Shown here: positions 9,455 to 16,982 of the stretch, piece after piece | Position numbering within the stretch: position 1 is the stretch's first letter | Layout of the letters: each line of letters begins with the position of its first letter | NCBI RefSeq assembly: GCF_937920395.1 | Contig: NZ_CALEVF010000018.1 | Coordinates: forward strand, 1-28,607 | DNA: 28,607 nucleotides | Direction: 5' to 3' | From: an uncultured Clostridium sp. | GTDB taxonomy: Bacteria; Bacillota; Clostridia; Clostridiales; Clostridiaceae | Notes under the pieces: generated by a model | Databases searched by the model: none | Seen by the model: the letters and a program-made list of their open reading frames with translations, nothing else | What the model was told of the DNA's origin: nothing | Made by a program: the position numbers and the translations under genes

Positions 9455-9676
9455 CAAATAGAAAATGCAATAATTAAAAATTTTATTAATATAATAGAAA
9501 AATGTGAAAAAACAATTTTAACAAGAGAAATATTACAGTTAGAAGCAAATATAGAAAACAGTGCTTTGTTAGGAGCAAAAACAAAACAAGTCAAACAAAC
9601 ATTTAAAATAGATTTTTTAATCATTGATGGTGTCCATAGTATGTACTACTTTTTATATTTTGAGAAAGAGTCATAA
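9455..9676 (+). pseudogene. Startless open frame after the small gene, probable gene remnant
   Basis: This is 73 codons in the same frame as the preceding small gene, directly after its double stop. There is no start codon with a ribosome binding site. The translation is protein-like (for example ILTREILQLEANIENSALLG and FKIDFLIIDGVH) with no low-complexity runs, which suggests decayed coding DNA. I recognise no family. Confidence 0.35.
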
Positions 9677-9940
9677 CATCATATATTTACCCAATATAAT
9701 CATTAAATATTGTGAGACATAATTATGTAACTAATTGATGAAAGTAGCTTAGAATCAATATTATAAGGAATTGAGCATGAAATAAAGTCTTAACCAATAG
9801 GGCTAATGAAATTATAGTATCATTCTATTAGAATTCCAATATTCATAATAAAAAAGCATCGTATATAAAAAAATGTATAATATAAAATAGATCAAAATTC
9901 ATTCATTGTCATACTGATTACACCGAGAAAGGATGAAAAT

Positions 9941-10402
9941 ATGTTTAATGTGTTCATTATTATCTTGCGCGAAGGTGTAGAAATTGCAGTTGTTCTCACA
10001 ATTATTATGTTATATCTTAAACAACTAGGACAGACGAAGGAAACAGGAAAAGTGTGGCTTGGAGCAGTGTGGTTGCATTAATAAGTTTACTTGCAGCGTT
10101 GGGAATCTTTTTTCATATTGTGGAAGAAGCAAATAGAAGGGTTTCTAGCCAGCTTAGAAGGAGTACTTAAGATTGTTGCCGTAATTATGCTCACATGGAT
10201 GGCAATTTGAATGAAACGACAGGGTGGGAATGTCAGTGGAGGACTAAAACGGCAGATACAGGTTGCTTTAAGTCATGGTTCAACTGTAGGTAGAAGTATA
10301 TTGGAATTTGGTGTGGCAGCTATTTTAGAATATATGCTTTATAGAGGAACACATCATCTTGCACTTAAATCATTCTTTACTGTAATGAGTATAAATCTAT
10401 AA
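9941..10402 (+). pseudogene. FTR1-family iron permease (EfeU-like), decayed
   Basis: The gene starts with an ATG behind GAGAAAGGA. It encodes MFNVFIIILREGVEIAVVL, where the REGxE motif is the iron-binding signature of the FTR1/EfeU Fe(II/III) permeases. Frame 1 ends at about 10082. The homology continues in a second frame (VVALISLLAALGIFFH), then a third (EGFLASLEGVLKIVAVIMLTW), which meets a TGA at 10208-10210 before MKRQGGNVSGGLK. At least two frameshifts and one nonsense codon make it non-functional. The full family length is about 280-300 aa or more, so sequence is also missing. An intact permease would have sat in the membrane. Confidence 0.75.
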
Positions 10403-10447
10403 AAGCTTATCGAACAAATAGCATCTGTTTGATAAACTTTTATTTTA
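10401..10447 (+). terminator. Terminator-like hairpin after the FTR1 pseudogene
   Basis: AAAAGCTTATCGAACA pairs with TGTTTGATAAACTTTT with a C-A mismatch and a G-U pair. The loop is about 8 nt, followed by ATTTTA. It may also serve the converging gene at 10480. Confidence 0.55.
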
Positions 10448-10479
10448 ATCAATTAATTTATGCCCATACACACAAATAT

Positions 10480-11409
10480 TTAATAGAAAGAAGTTTGACC
10501 AGGAGCAATAGTTTTGTATTCTATAATTAATTTTTTAAAGTTTAGTTTTTCTATTGTGCTAGATAAGAAAATATGTTGGTTATCCAAACATACAAGTATG
10601 TAAACTTGATTGGATAAATTATTGTTTTGGATTGCTAATATATCTAAGCTACTTAACATGTTTATTGCACTTACATTATTTAGTACTAAGTTAATATAGG
10701 TATTGGCTCCTACCATGTATTTATTTTGTTTTTTATTAAATACTTTGTTTTCTAGTAATTCTGGGAAGGCAGCACCAATTACTTTTCTATCAAAGTCGCC
10801 TTCACCCATTGCATTTAGAATCTTCATGCAAACAGTGCTTGGGGGCATCACTAATAATTCACTTATATACACATTATTCGTAGATAATATTTGGACAAAG
10901 TCTTTATTCCTAGTAAATATAAGTGCATTAGTTATTACATTTTTTTTATTCTTTAACTCTTTTAAAATTTGTATTTTTGTTTCAGCGGTTATTGTTTTTG
11001 GTATATCGTATACCAAATAATTTATATTGTTATTTGTGGTGGCAACAGCTATAAATAGCATTCCTCTATTTAATTTATTTTCTTTTTTATAATTGGCAGA
11101 TGTTCCAATTTTCATATTTGGTAATAAGTACTTTAGTTCTAGTACCCTTGCCAATTTTCTTTGAGCTACGGTTGAAAGTGTAGCTACAATCTTTGGCACC
11201 ACTTCTATACTTTCTAAATAGTTTTTTCCCTCAACGCCAATCATTATAAGCCCATACTTCCTATTTACTATTTTTTCTATTCCCATTTTTTCAATCCGGT
11301 CTTTTGCATATCGCCTTGGATAGCATTCAAATAACATCCTGGTATTACAAGCACCAGTTTCATTTACTCGCATTAAGAAATCTCTATCACGCTCAGTAAT
11401 TATAATCAT
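10480..11409 (-). CDS. Replication-relaxation-like (MobC-type) protein of a mobile element
   Basis: This 309-aa soluble protein begins with a winged-helix-like segment (TERDRDFLMRVNETGACNTRMLFECYP, residues about 5-31). That arrangement is typical of replication-relaxation proteins of Gram-positive plasmids and ICEs, which help relax or open DNA for transfer or replication. The remainder has alternating strands and helices with no catalytic motif I can name. The ATG has AAGGAG. Just upstream in the same direction are a 31-aa ORF (11442-11537) and a coupling-protein remnant, consistent with a dead conjugative module in which this gene survived intact. The family assignment rests mostly on the N-terminus and context. 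A plain HTH regulator is the alternative. Confidence 0.5.
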   Translation of the reverse strand: MIIITERDRDFLMRVNETGACNTRMLFECYPRRYAKDRIEKMGIEKIVNRKYGLIMIGVEGKNYLESIEVVPKIVATLSTVAQRKLARVLELKYLLPNMKIGTSANYKKENKLNRGMLFIAVATTNNNINYLVYDIPKTITAETKIQILKELKNKKNVITNALIFTRNKDFVQILSTNNVYISELLVMPPSTVCMKILNAMGEGDFDRKVIGAAFPELLENKVFNKKQNKYMVGANTYINLVLNNVSAINMLSSLDILAIQNNNLSNQVYILVCLDNQHIFLSSTIEKLNFKKLIIEYKTIAPGQTSFY

Positions 11410-11441
11410 TTATATATCTCCTTCTTTCTTTTTATTAATTA

Positions 11442-11537
11442 CTAACAAATTACTAACAAATTTCTAATTATTAGTTCTAAACTGTTGATTTTTTTGGATT
11501 GTCTACTTGCAAATATATCATTTACCATTTCTTTCAT
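11442..11537 (-). CDS. Tiny ORF upstream of the replication-relaxation-like gene
   Basis: This 31-aa ORF begins MKEMVNDIFASRQSKKIN, with AAAAGGAGAAAAGGCA as a ribosome binding region. It ends 32 nt before the next gene in the same direction. It could be a leader peptide or the stump of a larger gene. The sequence around its stop contains a repeated TACTAACAAAT. No family recognised. Confidence 0.35.
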   Translation of the reverse strand: MKEMVNDIFASRQSKKINSLELIIRNLLVIC

Positions 11538-11540
11538 TGC

Positions 11541-11850
11541 CTTTTCTCCTTTTCAATTTATATTTTTATTTTTATTTTTTTGATCTTCTAATATAGTATG
11601 GTAACGGGCACACTGGAAAATTATTCACTTTTGAGTACTTTTTTAAATATATTTTATTTATTATTTATTTTTTAAAAAAGCTTGTACACAGAGTTGAAAT
11701 ATAGTAATATATAACATATTGTTTATAGACAGATAGTTTAAAATGGCCTAAACACAAGATATAATACATTTTAGCTATTTTTATAGAGCATATTAATATA
11801 AATATTTACGTTTTATATCAAAATTACAATATTAGTTATATAAAATTAAA
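11541..11850. other. Gene-free AT-rich DNA
   Basis: No ORF with a ribosome binding site is seen on either strand. Poly-T and poly-A tracts dominate. It probably holds the promoter of the leftward genes at 11409 and 11537. Confidence 0.4.
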
Positions 11851-11870
11851 AGGAAGCCACTTGGCTTCCT
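11851..11870 (-). terminator. Terminator for the leftward coupling-protein remnant
   Basis: An 8-bp perfect stem AGGAAGCC/GGCTTCCT has a 4-nt loop. On the minus strand the stem is followed by TTTTAATTTTATA. Confidence 0.75.
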
Positions 11871-11955
11871 CATTTAAAAATTATTTGATATTACAAAAAT
11901 CTAAAACATCAGTTGCTTTTATTCTTTCTCAACTGGTATTAGGTTTATTTTTGAG

Positions 11956-12510
11956 TTATTCTTTCTTTTCAGGTTTATCTACTACGTTAGGTTTTTCTTC
12001 ATTTTTAGGTTTATCTTTTACAATAGGCTTTTCTACAGTATATTTTACCACATCGACAAACATGTCAATGTATATTTCATGATTATTCTTTTTAATATCC
12101 TGGCCCTCGACATTTTGGATGGTCTTTTGATTTTTAATTGAATGAGGTTTTTCCATATTTATATTTTCTTCTTTTTCGTTAAAGTCTGTTGATTCAACAT
12201 CAATATAATCTTCGGACTCATTTGTTGAAGCTTCTTCTAAAGGCTCTTCTGCTCCTTGTTCAAATATTGGTGGTTCTTCTGGTTCCTCTTGAAACATTTT
12301 TGCCAATTTTGGCGTAGAATCACTTATTTGTATCTTTTTTAATACCTCACTTTCTTCATAATTTTCATAATCTAGTTTATCTACCTTTAAAGTCTTTTGA
12401 CCTTTAAGCATTAATATTGCATTTTCATAAGGATAAGCTAATATTTCATATGGGTTTAATAGATTACGACTTGTGCCTTTACGGGATTCTTTACCTAAAT
12501 TCCATATTCC
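11956..12510 (-). pseudogene. C-terminal remnant of a VirD4/TraG-type conjugative coupling protein
   Basis: An open frame of 184 codons begins directly after a stop, with no start. Its first part reads GKESRKGTSRNLLNPYEI then AYPYENAILMLKGQ. This is characteristic of the last conserved segment of TraG/VirD4 coupling proteins (S/T-R-N-L-[L/M]-x-P-[Y/D]-E-[I/L] followed by the I-x-[L/F]-x-[G]-x hairpin). The rest is a highly acidic, Pro/Glu/Lys-rich tail, such as these proteins often carry. The ATPase domains with their Walker motifs are absent, so more than 400 residues have been lost by deletion ending near 12510. An internal ATG at 12409-12411 could allow a 151-aa product, but it has no ribosome binding site and no domain. 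Confidence 0.65.
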
Positions 12511-12543
12511 TTAAAAAGCTATAACTATAATTTATTTAATAAA

Positions 12544-12570
12544 AGGGTAGTCATTCAGATTGACTACCCT
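12544..12570 (-). terminator. Orphan strong hairpin terminator
   Basis: A perfect 10-bp stem AGGGTAGTCA/TGACTACCCT has a 7-nt loop. The better T-tract lies on the minus strand (TTTTATTAAAT). No intact gene ends here, so it is probably left from a deleted leftward gene. Confidence 0.6.
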
Positions 12571-13150
12571 CTTTCAAACTGTGGATTAACAGCACGCTAG
12601 GCATTTTGATATTTGATTTATTCTGTCGATATAGACATTAAAAGTATAAGCTCTGTATAGTAATTTGAGTGTTAACTTTTATGCTGATTTTAAACAATCA
12701 CGGAAATATTTAGTTTATAAACTTTAGGAGTAAGTGGAGGAATGCTCAAGTATCTTATTGTGCTAATATAAGAAATCATGATTACACCTCTTGATGTCCA
12801 AAGACAAAGACTATTAGTAAATTTACTTATAGTTAAAGAGATATTAACATACTTAATTTTTTTAAATTAAAAGAATGAAGGAAGTCCTCCATTAAAAAGT
12901 AATTGGGTCTAATGTCCTTTTTTTTTGATGATATATTTGCTAATTATAAAATAATAACTAGTTTCGTAAATTAGCAAAAGAAATTCTCTAGTAATATATA
13001 GGAAACTTTTACTTTTTTCTACAAAATATAAAGGATAATTATGAATATTTGTTGAAGTATGTAAAGTTGAAGTATGTAAATATAACGGATTATAGCAGTT
13101 AATAGATTAACTTCACGTACTGTCTATAATCGGAAGTTAAAAATAAAAAA
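12571..13150. other. Gene-poor debris region
   Basis: No ORF with a convincing start was found. The only tidy structure is a tandem 15-bp duplication (13051-13080). A 30-codon frame from 12778 lacks a ribosome binding site. Confidence 0.4.
13051..13080. repeat. Tandem 15-bp duplication
   Basis: GTTGAAGTATGTAAA is present twice, head to tail, without mismatch. It lies in non-coding DNA. Confidence 0.9.
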
Positions 13151-13154
13151 TTAA

Positions 13155-13331
13155 CGGGGATATGTTGAACCTGTAAAATATGTCGCCTTAAAGATTTCAG
13201 ATAAACTTGATGAAGTTATTGAAAATGTTATAAAAAAAGCAATAAAAAAGAAAAATAAGTTAAATTTAACTAAGTTGATTGAAAGTACCTCCTTCGTAGC
13301 AAACGTTGTAATCAATGGCAAAGTAGACTAA
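13155..13331 (+). pseudogene. C-terminal fragment of an unidentified gene
   Basis: This open frame of 58 codons without a start begins straight after a TAA. It reads GYVEPVKYVALKISDKLDEV and later FVANVVINGKVD, with a Lys-rich middle. A hairpin (13335-13357, GAGGTTAA/TTAGCCTC) follows the stop by 3 nt, as expected for the end of a real gene. The 5' part appears to have been lost. I do not recognise the family. Confidence 0.35.
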
Positions 13332-13334
13332 GTA

Positions 13335-13357
13335 GAGGTTAAGTTTTTTTTAGCCTC
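13335..13357 (+). terminator. Hairpin after the gene fragment
   Basis: An 8-bp stem with one G-U pair has a T-rich 7-nt loop. There is no clean T-tract after it, so termination is uncertain. Confidence 0.35.
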
Positions 13358-13424
13358 CTAATTATTTTAGATTGAAATAGCATAAATAATTATAGTAAGA
13401 ATATAGGATAAGCAAGGAGTAATT

Positions 13425-13691
13425 ATGGATGATAAAATAGAATTACTTAGAAATAAGCTAGAAAAGTTAATAGAAGTAACTGAAAACCTTGTCGATTCTG
13501 AAGTTGTTTTTTTAAATTGTGAATTGGATAAGCTAATTCTTAATTATTATTTTTCGGTAGCGAGTAGGCAGCATCTCTGTGACCAACAACAAAACGTAAC
13601 AGATGAAATTATGAAATATAAAAAATTATTAGATGAAAAAATTATAACAAAAGAAGAGTTTTCTATTAAGGAAAAAGAGTTATTAAGATAA
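13425..13691 (+). CDS. Spo0E-like domain fused to a C-terminal SHOCT domain
   Basis: This 88-aa cytoplasmic protein has two recognisable parts. Residues 1-42 (IELLRNKLEKLIEV ... ELDKLILNYY) follow the two-helix pattern of Spo0E-like aspartyl-phosphate phosphatases, which dephosphorylate Spo0A~P to hold back sporulation. The signature S-Q-E-L-D is changed to N-C-E-L-D (31-35), so the Asp is kept but the Ser is lost. Residues 57-88 (DEIMKYKKLLDEKIITKEEF ... KEKELL) are a SHOCT motif, a short C-terminal module found on many otherwise unrelated proteins. The ATG follows AAGGAG at a good distance. Length and fusion are unusual: Spo0E-like proteins are usually about 50-90 aa without SHOCT. Whether it still acts on Spo0A is uncertain given the altered motif. 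Confidence 0.65.
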   Translation: MDDKIELLRNKLEKLIEVTENLVDSEVVFLNCELDKLILNYYFSVASRQHLCDQQQNVTDEIMKYKKLLDEKIITKEEFSIKEKELLR

Positions 13692-13834
13692 ATAATAAAC
13701 TAAATATACAACAAATACCGTTAAATTAACTTTATTTACTATATTCATATTTAAAACAAGTATCACTTTATAGATAATTAAATGTAAAAAAATAACCTCC
13801 ATAAGAATTTAGATGCGATATTATTAATAATTTA

Positions 13835-13952
13835 TTATTGAATGTTAAATAACTGTTGCTTAAAAATAAGCTTGCCCAGTTTTTGGATTAATATCATAAC
13901 GTTGCTATCAGTTAAATTATTACTTTCTAAGTAATTCAATATTTTCATTCAT
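13835..13952 (-). pseudogene. Frameshifted Spo0E-like gene
   Basis: The start ATG (13950-13952) lies behind a G-rich ribosome binding region. Frame 1 gives MNENIELLRK and stops. One base further on, the frame continues as NNLTDSNVMILIQKLGKLIFKQQ to a stop at 13835. Joined, it resembles a Spo0E-like protein (IExLRKxLNxLxDSN...LxQKLxKLI). The central motif lacks its Asp (QKLGK in place of SQELD), so even without the frameshift it was probably inactive. Confidence 0.45.
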
Positions 13953-14071
13953 TATCTTGCCCCCTTTATAAGCTCTGAATTTAAATGATAATATATATTT
14001 GGTAAATTCACATTATAATTTTACCAAATAATGACAAAGGTTTACACAAAATAAAGTAAAAAATATATTAA

Positions 14072-14626
14072 TTATTTCAATTTAGCAAATTTATCATTGG
14101 ATGCTAAATAGTTTGCGATTAAATATATTAAAATCATTATAGGTACAGAGTAATAGTACTCCCAGTGTATCTTTACATAAAATCCAAGCTTAACATTTAA
14201 AGGTTCAAATATAAAAGAACTACTTACAGAATATATTACTGCTTTAATATAAGGACTCATTTTAGGAAAATATTGTATAAAAATCATAGTAGTGACAGGT
14301 AACACACTAACATCAAATGTAATAAATTCTGGCATTAATGGGAATACAATTGTAGGGTAATTCCATAAATTCATTGTTAAACCAATATCATCCAAAGCCG
14401 AAGAAAATACCATAACAAACAATGCTACATATAACAATCTGTCTGTGCTTTCTTTTTTTCTAATAAATAACCAAATAATCCATGGTAAAACAATAAATAA
14501 TACTGCTATCCACCATCTCCAAGTAAATAGGATATTACTTTTCCAAAAGTCAAAAAACTCTACATGAGTATTATATAATTTTCCATACAAACTGTCTGAT
14601 TTATTTAAAAGGGCGCTCCAATTCAT
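14072..14626 (-). CDS. CBO0543-family integral membrane protein
   Basis: This 184-aa protein has about five hydrophobic helices. Residues about 33-60 read TWRWWIAVLFIVLPWIIW followed by IRKKESTDRLLY. It also contains LDDIGLTMNLWNYP and a central PLMPEFITFDVSVLPV block. These Trp/Pro-rich signatures match the CBO0543 family of Bacillus/Clostridium membrane proteins. No biochemical function is known for the family, which is widespread in spore formers. The start is supported by AAAGG about 7 nt upstream. It is transcribed leftward and is monocistronic. Its upstream DNA (14684-14778) is a near duplicate of the DNA upstream of the DUF3231 gene, suggesting shared control. Confidence 0.75.
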   Translation of the reverse strand: MNWSALLNKSDSLYGKLYNTHVEFFDFWKSNILFTWRWWIAVLFIVLPWIIWLFIRKKESTDRLLYVALFVMVFSSALDDIGLTMNLWNYPTIVFPLMPEFITFDVSVLPVTTMIFIQYFPKMSPYIKAVIYSVSSSFIFEPLNVKLGFYVKIHWEYYYSVPIMILIYLIANYLASNDKFAKLK

Positions 14627-14683
14627 AATTAATCAACCTTTCAACTCCAGTAATATAGGTAGTTAGATGATAAATATTCTTGT

Positions 14684-14778
14684 TATAAATACAAATGTGC
14701 CTTAACGATTATATTCAGAAATCTCAACACATATATTAATTTTACCCATTTATAAATATCCTACTCTTATATGTTTTT
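14684..14778 (-). repeat. Duplicated upstream element, copy A (before the CBO0543 gene)
   Basis: This block of about 95 bp starts 58 nt upstream of the CBO0543 start codon. It matches copy B at 16126-16221 at roughly four of five positions by eye. Best conserved are TATAAATACAAATGTG, the CCCATTTATAAATA block and ACTCTTATAT. It probably contains the promoter. Confidence 0.75.
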
Positions 14779-15096
14779 AAGCAATTATTTGGTCTGGCTT
14801 TTGTGACGTAACTATAGAATAAATAAACTTTTACAACAAATGCCACTTTTGAAGGTATTGGTTTATTATTGTTTGAGGTATACTACAAACGAACCCCAGT
14901 TACCAAAAGAAATGACTTACTAAATATTGATATACTAACACACGTACCACTTATTTTTCACAGCAGTAAATATTTATATTAAATTAAATAATATTACTTA
15001 TATGTGTGGAATTATATATATAATGTGAGGTGATTATATATGAAGTTTATCTTAATACTATGTTAATCAATGAATGTAGCATTATTGTATTTGTAG
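14779..15096. other. Gene-free region with a decayed translation start
   Basis: No intact gene. At about 15027-15067 a good ribosome binding site (GTGAGGTGAT) precedes ATGAAGTTTATC, but the frame stops after eight codons. ACAACAAATGCC near 14834 resembles sequence found after both SHOCT genes. Confidence 0.4.
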
Positions 15097-16086
15097 TTAT
15101 TTTGTAATCTGATTTCTGTCTTCCATTTGAGGCGGTTCTTCCAACCATTTGTATTTAATCATTATTTTTGATCTTTTTTTTGAATACTTAAATATATCCT
15201 TTGAAATAATTCCAAGTTTAAGAGGTAAATCCTTTCTCATACTAAAAGATGTACCTAATGCTGTAGTAGCTATTAGACTGTTTAAATACATCATAAGTTT
15301 TTCAGAAAAAGGTGGCTGAATAGAATCTGTAACTTTACCAGCCCATGTACTTGGAGGCTGAATATCACTTTGTAATAACACAGCACTTAATTCAGAAATA
15401 ATTTTTTTTGTTAATTCTTTACCTTCTGTTAAGTATTTTTTAACTTCACCTTTTAAAACTTGTACAAATCCCGTCAACAAATGCATTGCCCAAATATTAG
15501 CTTCTATAGCTTCATTAATAAAACCAACTTCAATCGTATTTAATGAACGTTTATCAGAAAGAGGATTAATTCCACTCATGTAATTGTTATCTTCAATAAA
15601 TGTTACTTGCTTTGGCATAGTTACATATGGTGACCTTGAGAGCACTCCTTTTCCTAATAGATAGTTTGTAGTGATCATATAATATTTATTAGAAATATCG
15701 TAGGTTAGCTTAAACACATCATTAACTTCTTTCATATATGATGTAGTTATGTATACAGCACTACGTCCAAGACTCAATTTCATCGCTTCTCGAAGAGAGC
15801 TTATATGAAAAAAGTCATCATATAGTGTAGATGATTCTTTCATCTCATCATGTTCATTAAATCCTATTGGAATAACTGCTCCTTCATTTTTAAATATATC
15901 CACAATTTTATTTTTATCATTTTGTACTTCGGTAATATAAGAACTTAATATGTTTTGAGCCTCTTTATCTATAGTTTTAATTTTAAAATAATCATACGCT
16001 ATTAACCTTGACGATGTTAATAGATAAGTCATCCATAGTGTACCAATTTCTGATGAAGTTAATTGTATTTTAGCTTCAGTTGTCAT
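15097..16086 (-). CDS. DUF3231-family protein (spore-former specific)
   Basis: This 329-aa soluble helical protein is built from two related halves of about 160 aa. The N-half starts LTSSEIGTLWMTYLLTSS and contains the IPIGFNEHDE block. The C-half starts at about residue 185 (NTIEVGFINEAIEANIW) and has PPSTWAGKVTDSIQPPFSEK and the closing KYKWLEEPPQMEDR. These are diagnostic of DUF3231, whose halves are thought to be ferritin-like or CotF-like helical bundles. The family is found in Bacillus and Clostridium spore formers; its role is unknown. The ribosome binding site is AGAAGGA. No terminator is obvious downstream. It shares an upstream element with the CBO0543 gene, so the two are probably co-regulated. 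Confidence 0.85.
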   Translation of the reverse strand: MTTEAKIQLTSSEIGTLWMTYLLTSSRLIAYDYFKIKTIDKEAQNILSSYITEVQNDKNKIVDIFKNEGAVIPIGFNEHDEMKESSTLYDDFFHISSLREAMKLSLGRSAVYITTSYMKEVNDVFKLTYDISNKYYMITTNYLLGKGVLSRSPYVTMPKQVTFIEDNNYMSGINPLSDKRSLNTIEVGFINEAIEANIWAMHLLTGFVQVLKGEVKKYLTEGKELTKKIISELSAVLLQSDIQPPSTWAGKVTDSIQPPFSEKLMMYLNSLIATTALGTSFSMRKDLPLKLGIISKDIFKYSKKRSKIMIKYKWLEEPPQMEDRNQITK

Positions 16087-16125
16087 TTAAATCCTTCTTT
16101 CTATTATAATTTATAATATAGTTTT

Positions 16126-16221
16126 TATAAATACAAATGTGTCTTCTTAATTTTATCCTGAAATTTCAATACATCTATATTAATTTAACCCATTTATAAA
16201 TAATTTACTCTTATATATTTT
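16126..16221 (-). repeat. Duplicated upstream element, copy B (before the DUF3231 gene)
   Basis: This is the partner of 14684-14778, starting 40 nt upstream of the DUF3231 start codon and in the same orientation relative to its gene. Confidence 0.75.
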
Positions 16222-16351
16222 TTTAATACCTTTTATTAAAATATAGTAAACTAGAGAGGACTGGTATATAAAGGCCCACGCAATAAAAATACGAATAATG
16301 TTTACAAAAACACTAACAATAATATACTACAATATAACTGAGGTGATGTTA

Positions 16352-16486
16352 TTGGACTTAGAGTGGAACCAACAAAGAGTAACAGCTGAGATTATGAAAT
16401 ATAAAGAATTACTAGATGAGGGAATTATAACAGAAGAAGAGTTTTCTATTAAGGAGAAAGAATTATTAAGAAAACTAATAAAATAA
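16352..16486 (+). CDS. SHOCT-domain small protein
   Basis: This 44-aa protein consists almost wholly of a SHOCT motif (AEIMKYKELLDEGIITEEEF ... KEKELLRKLIK). The start is taken as TTG at 16352 because the extended site GAGGTGAT (16340-16347) is correctly spaced for it. An ATG at 16346 overlaps that site and is unlikely. The DNA is very close to the SHOCT part of the 13425 gene (including the preceding CAACAA..GTAACAG), so one was copied from the other. Here the Spo0E-like half is absent. The function of stand-alone SHOCT peptides is unknown. A terminator follows 12 nt after the stop. Confidence 0.6.
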   Translation: MDLEWNQQRVTAEIMKYKELLDEGIITEEEFSIKEKELLRKLIK

Positions 16487-16498
16487 GTATGCAGTACT

Positions 16499-16527
16499 AA
16501 GGAGCTAAAATATTTGGCTTCTTTTTT
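16499..16527 (+). terminator. Terminator after the SHOCT gene
   Basis: AAGGAGCT pairs with GGCTTCTT (two G-U pairs) around a 9-nt loop, followed by TTTT. Confidence 0.65.
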
Positions 16528-16730
16528 GAGTATATATGCTAGATAGAGGTACATAACAAATGCCGTGAAATTATATTATTAATAGTATAATTATGTAAAT
16601 ATATTTTTTTATGTTTATTAAAAACCAAGATAAATCAATCCAAAAATGATGGGATATTATGAAAAATAAAAAAGTTATTAATATTCTATTGGGCTTACTA
16701 ATTATCATTTTTTCTTATTTACTTTGCAAT

Positions 16731-16759
16731 AAAAAAGTGGGGGATAAATACCCCCCCAC
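16731..16759 (-). terminator. Terminator of the split SH3-domain gene
   Basis: On the minus strand GTGGGGG/CCCCCAC (16737-16743 with 16753-16759) is followed directly by TTTTTTATT. It lies 35 nt beyond the reconstructed stop of the SH3 gene, which confirms that the gene originally ended there. Confidence 0.8.
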
Positions 16760-16894
16760 CATATAACATTTATTTGTCAAAAGCATTTATTACTTAACCA
16801 TGAAACCAACCTGTTTTTACATTCACATTAACAACACAATTTTTTCCATACAAGTCTGTATAGACTTGATAGAATCCTTGACTAGCATATACAA

Positions 16895-16928
16895 TGTACC
16901 CTATAGAGTAGACAGCTATAAAAGCCTA
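16895..16928 (+). repeat. Left terminal inverted repeat of the IS
   Basis: It begins TGTACCCTATAGAG and ends AAAAGCCTA, and aligns without gaps to the reverse complement of 18317-18350. Confidence 0.85.
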
Positions 16929-16982
16929 CCCTATGGGGCTATTTTTATGTATAATAAAATAAATAAACTTAGAGGTGACTAA

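Noticed and set aside
11451..11470. Repeated TACTAACAAAT near the replication-relaxation-like gene as plasmid iterons
   Set aside because: Only two short, partly overlapping copies in AT-rich DNA. Not enough for an origin.
12778..12870. 30-codon ORF starting MITPLDVQRQRLL
   Set aside because: It has no ribosome binding site, no terminator and no recognisable family.
15041..15067. ATG with a good ribosome binding site (MKFILILC)
   Set aside because: It stops after eight codons. At best it is a remnant of a deleted gene, so it is not listed as a CDS.
16659..16766. 35-aa ORF (MKNKKVINILLGLLIIIFSYLLC...) resembling a small lipoprotein
   Set aside because: It has no real ribosome binding site, and its last third is the stem of the SH3 gene terminator on the other strand. 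Most likely chance.
16800..16982. 60-aa plus-strand ORF before orfA
   Set aside because: Its first half is antisense to the true C-terminus of the split SH3 gene and its second half is the IS left end. It has no ribosome binding site.
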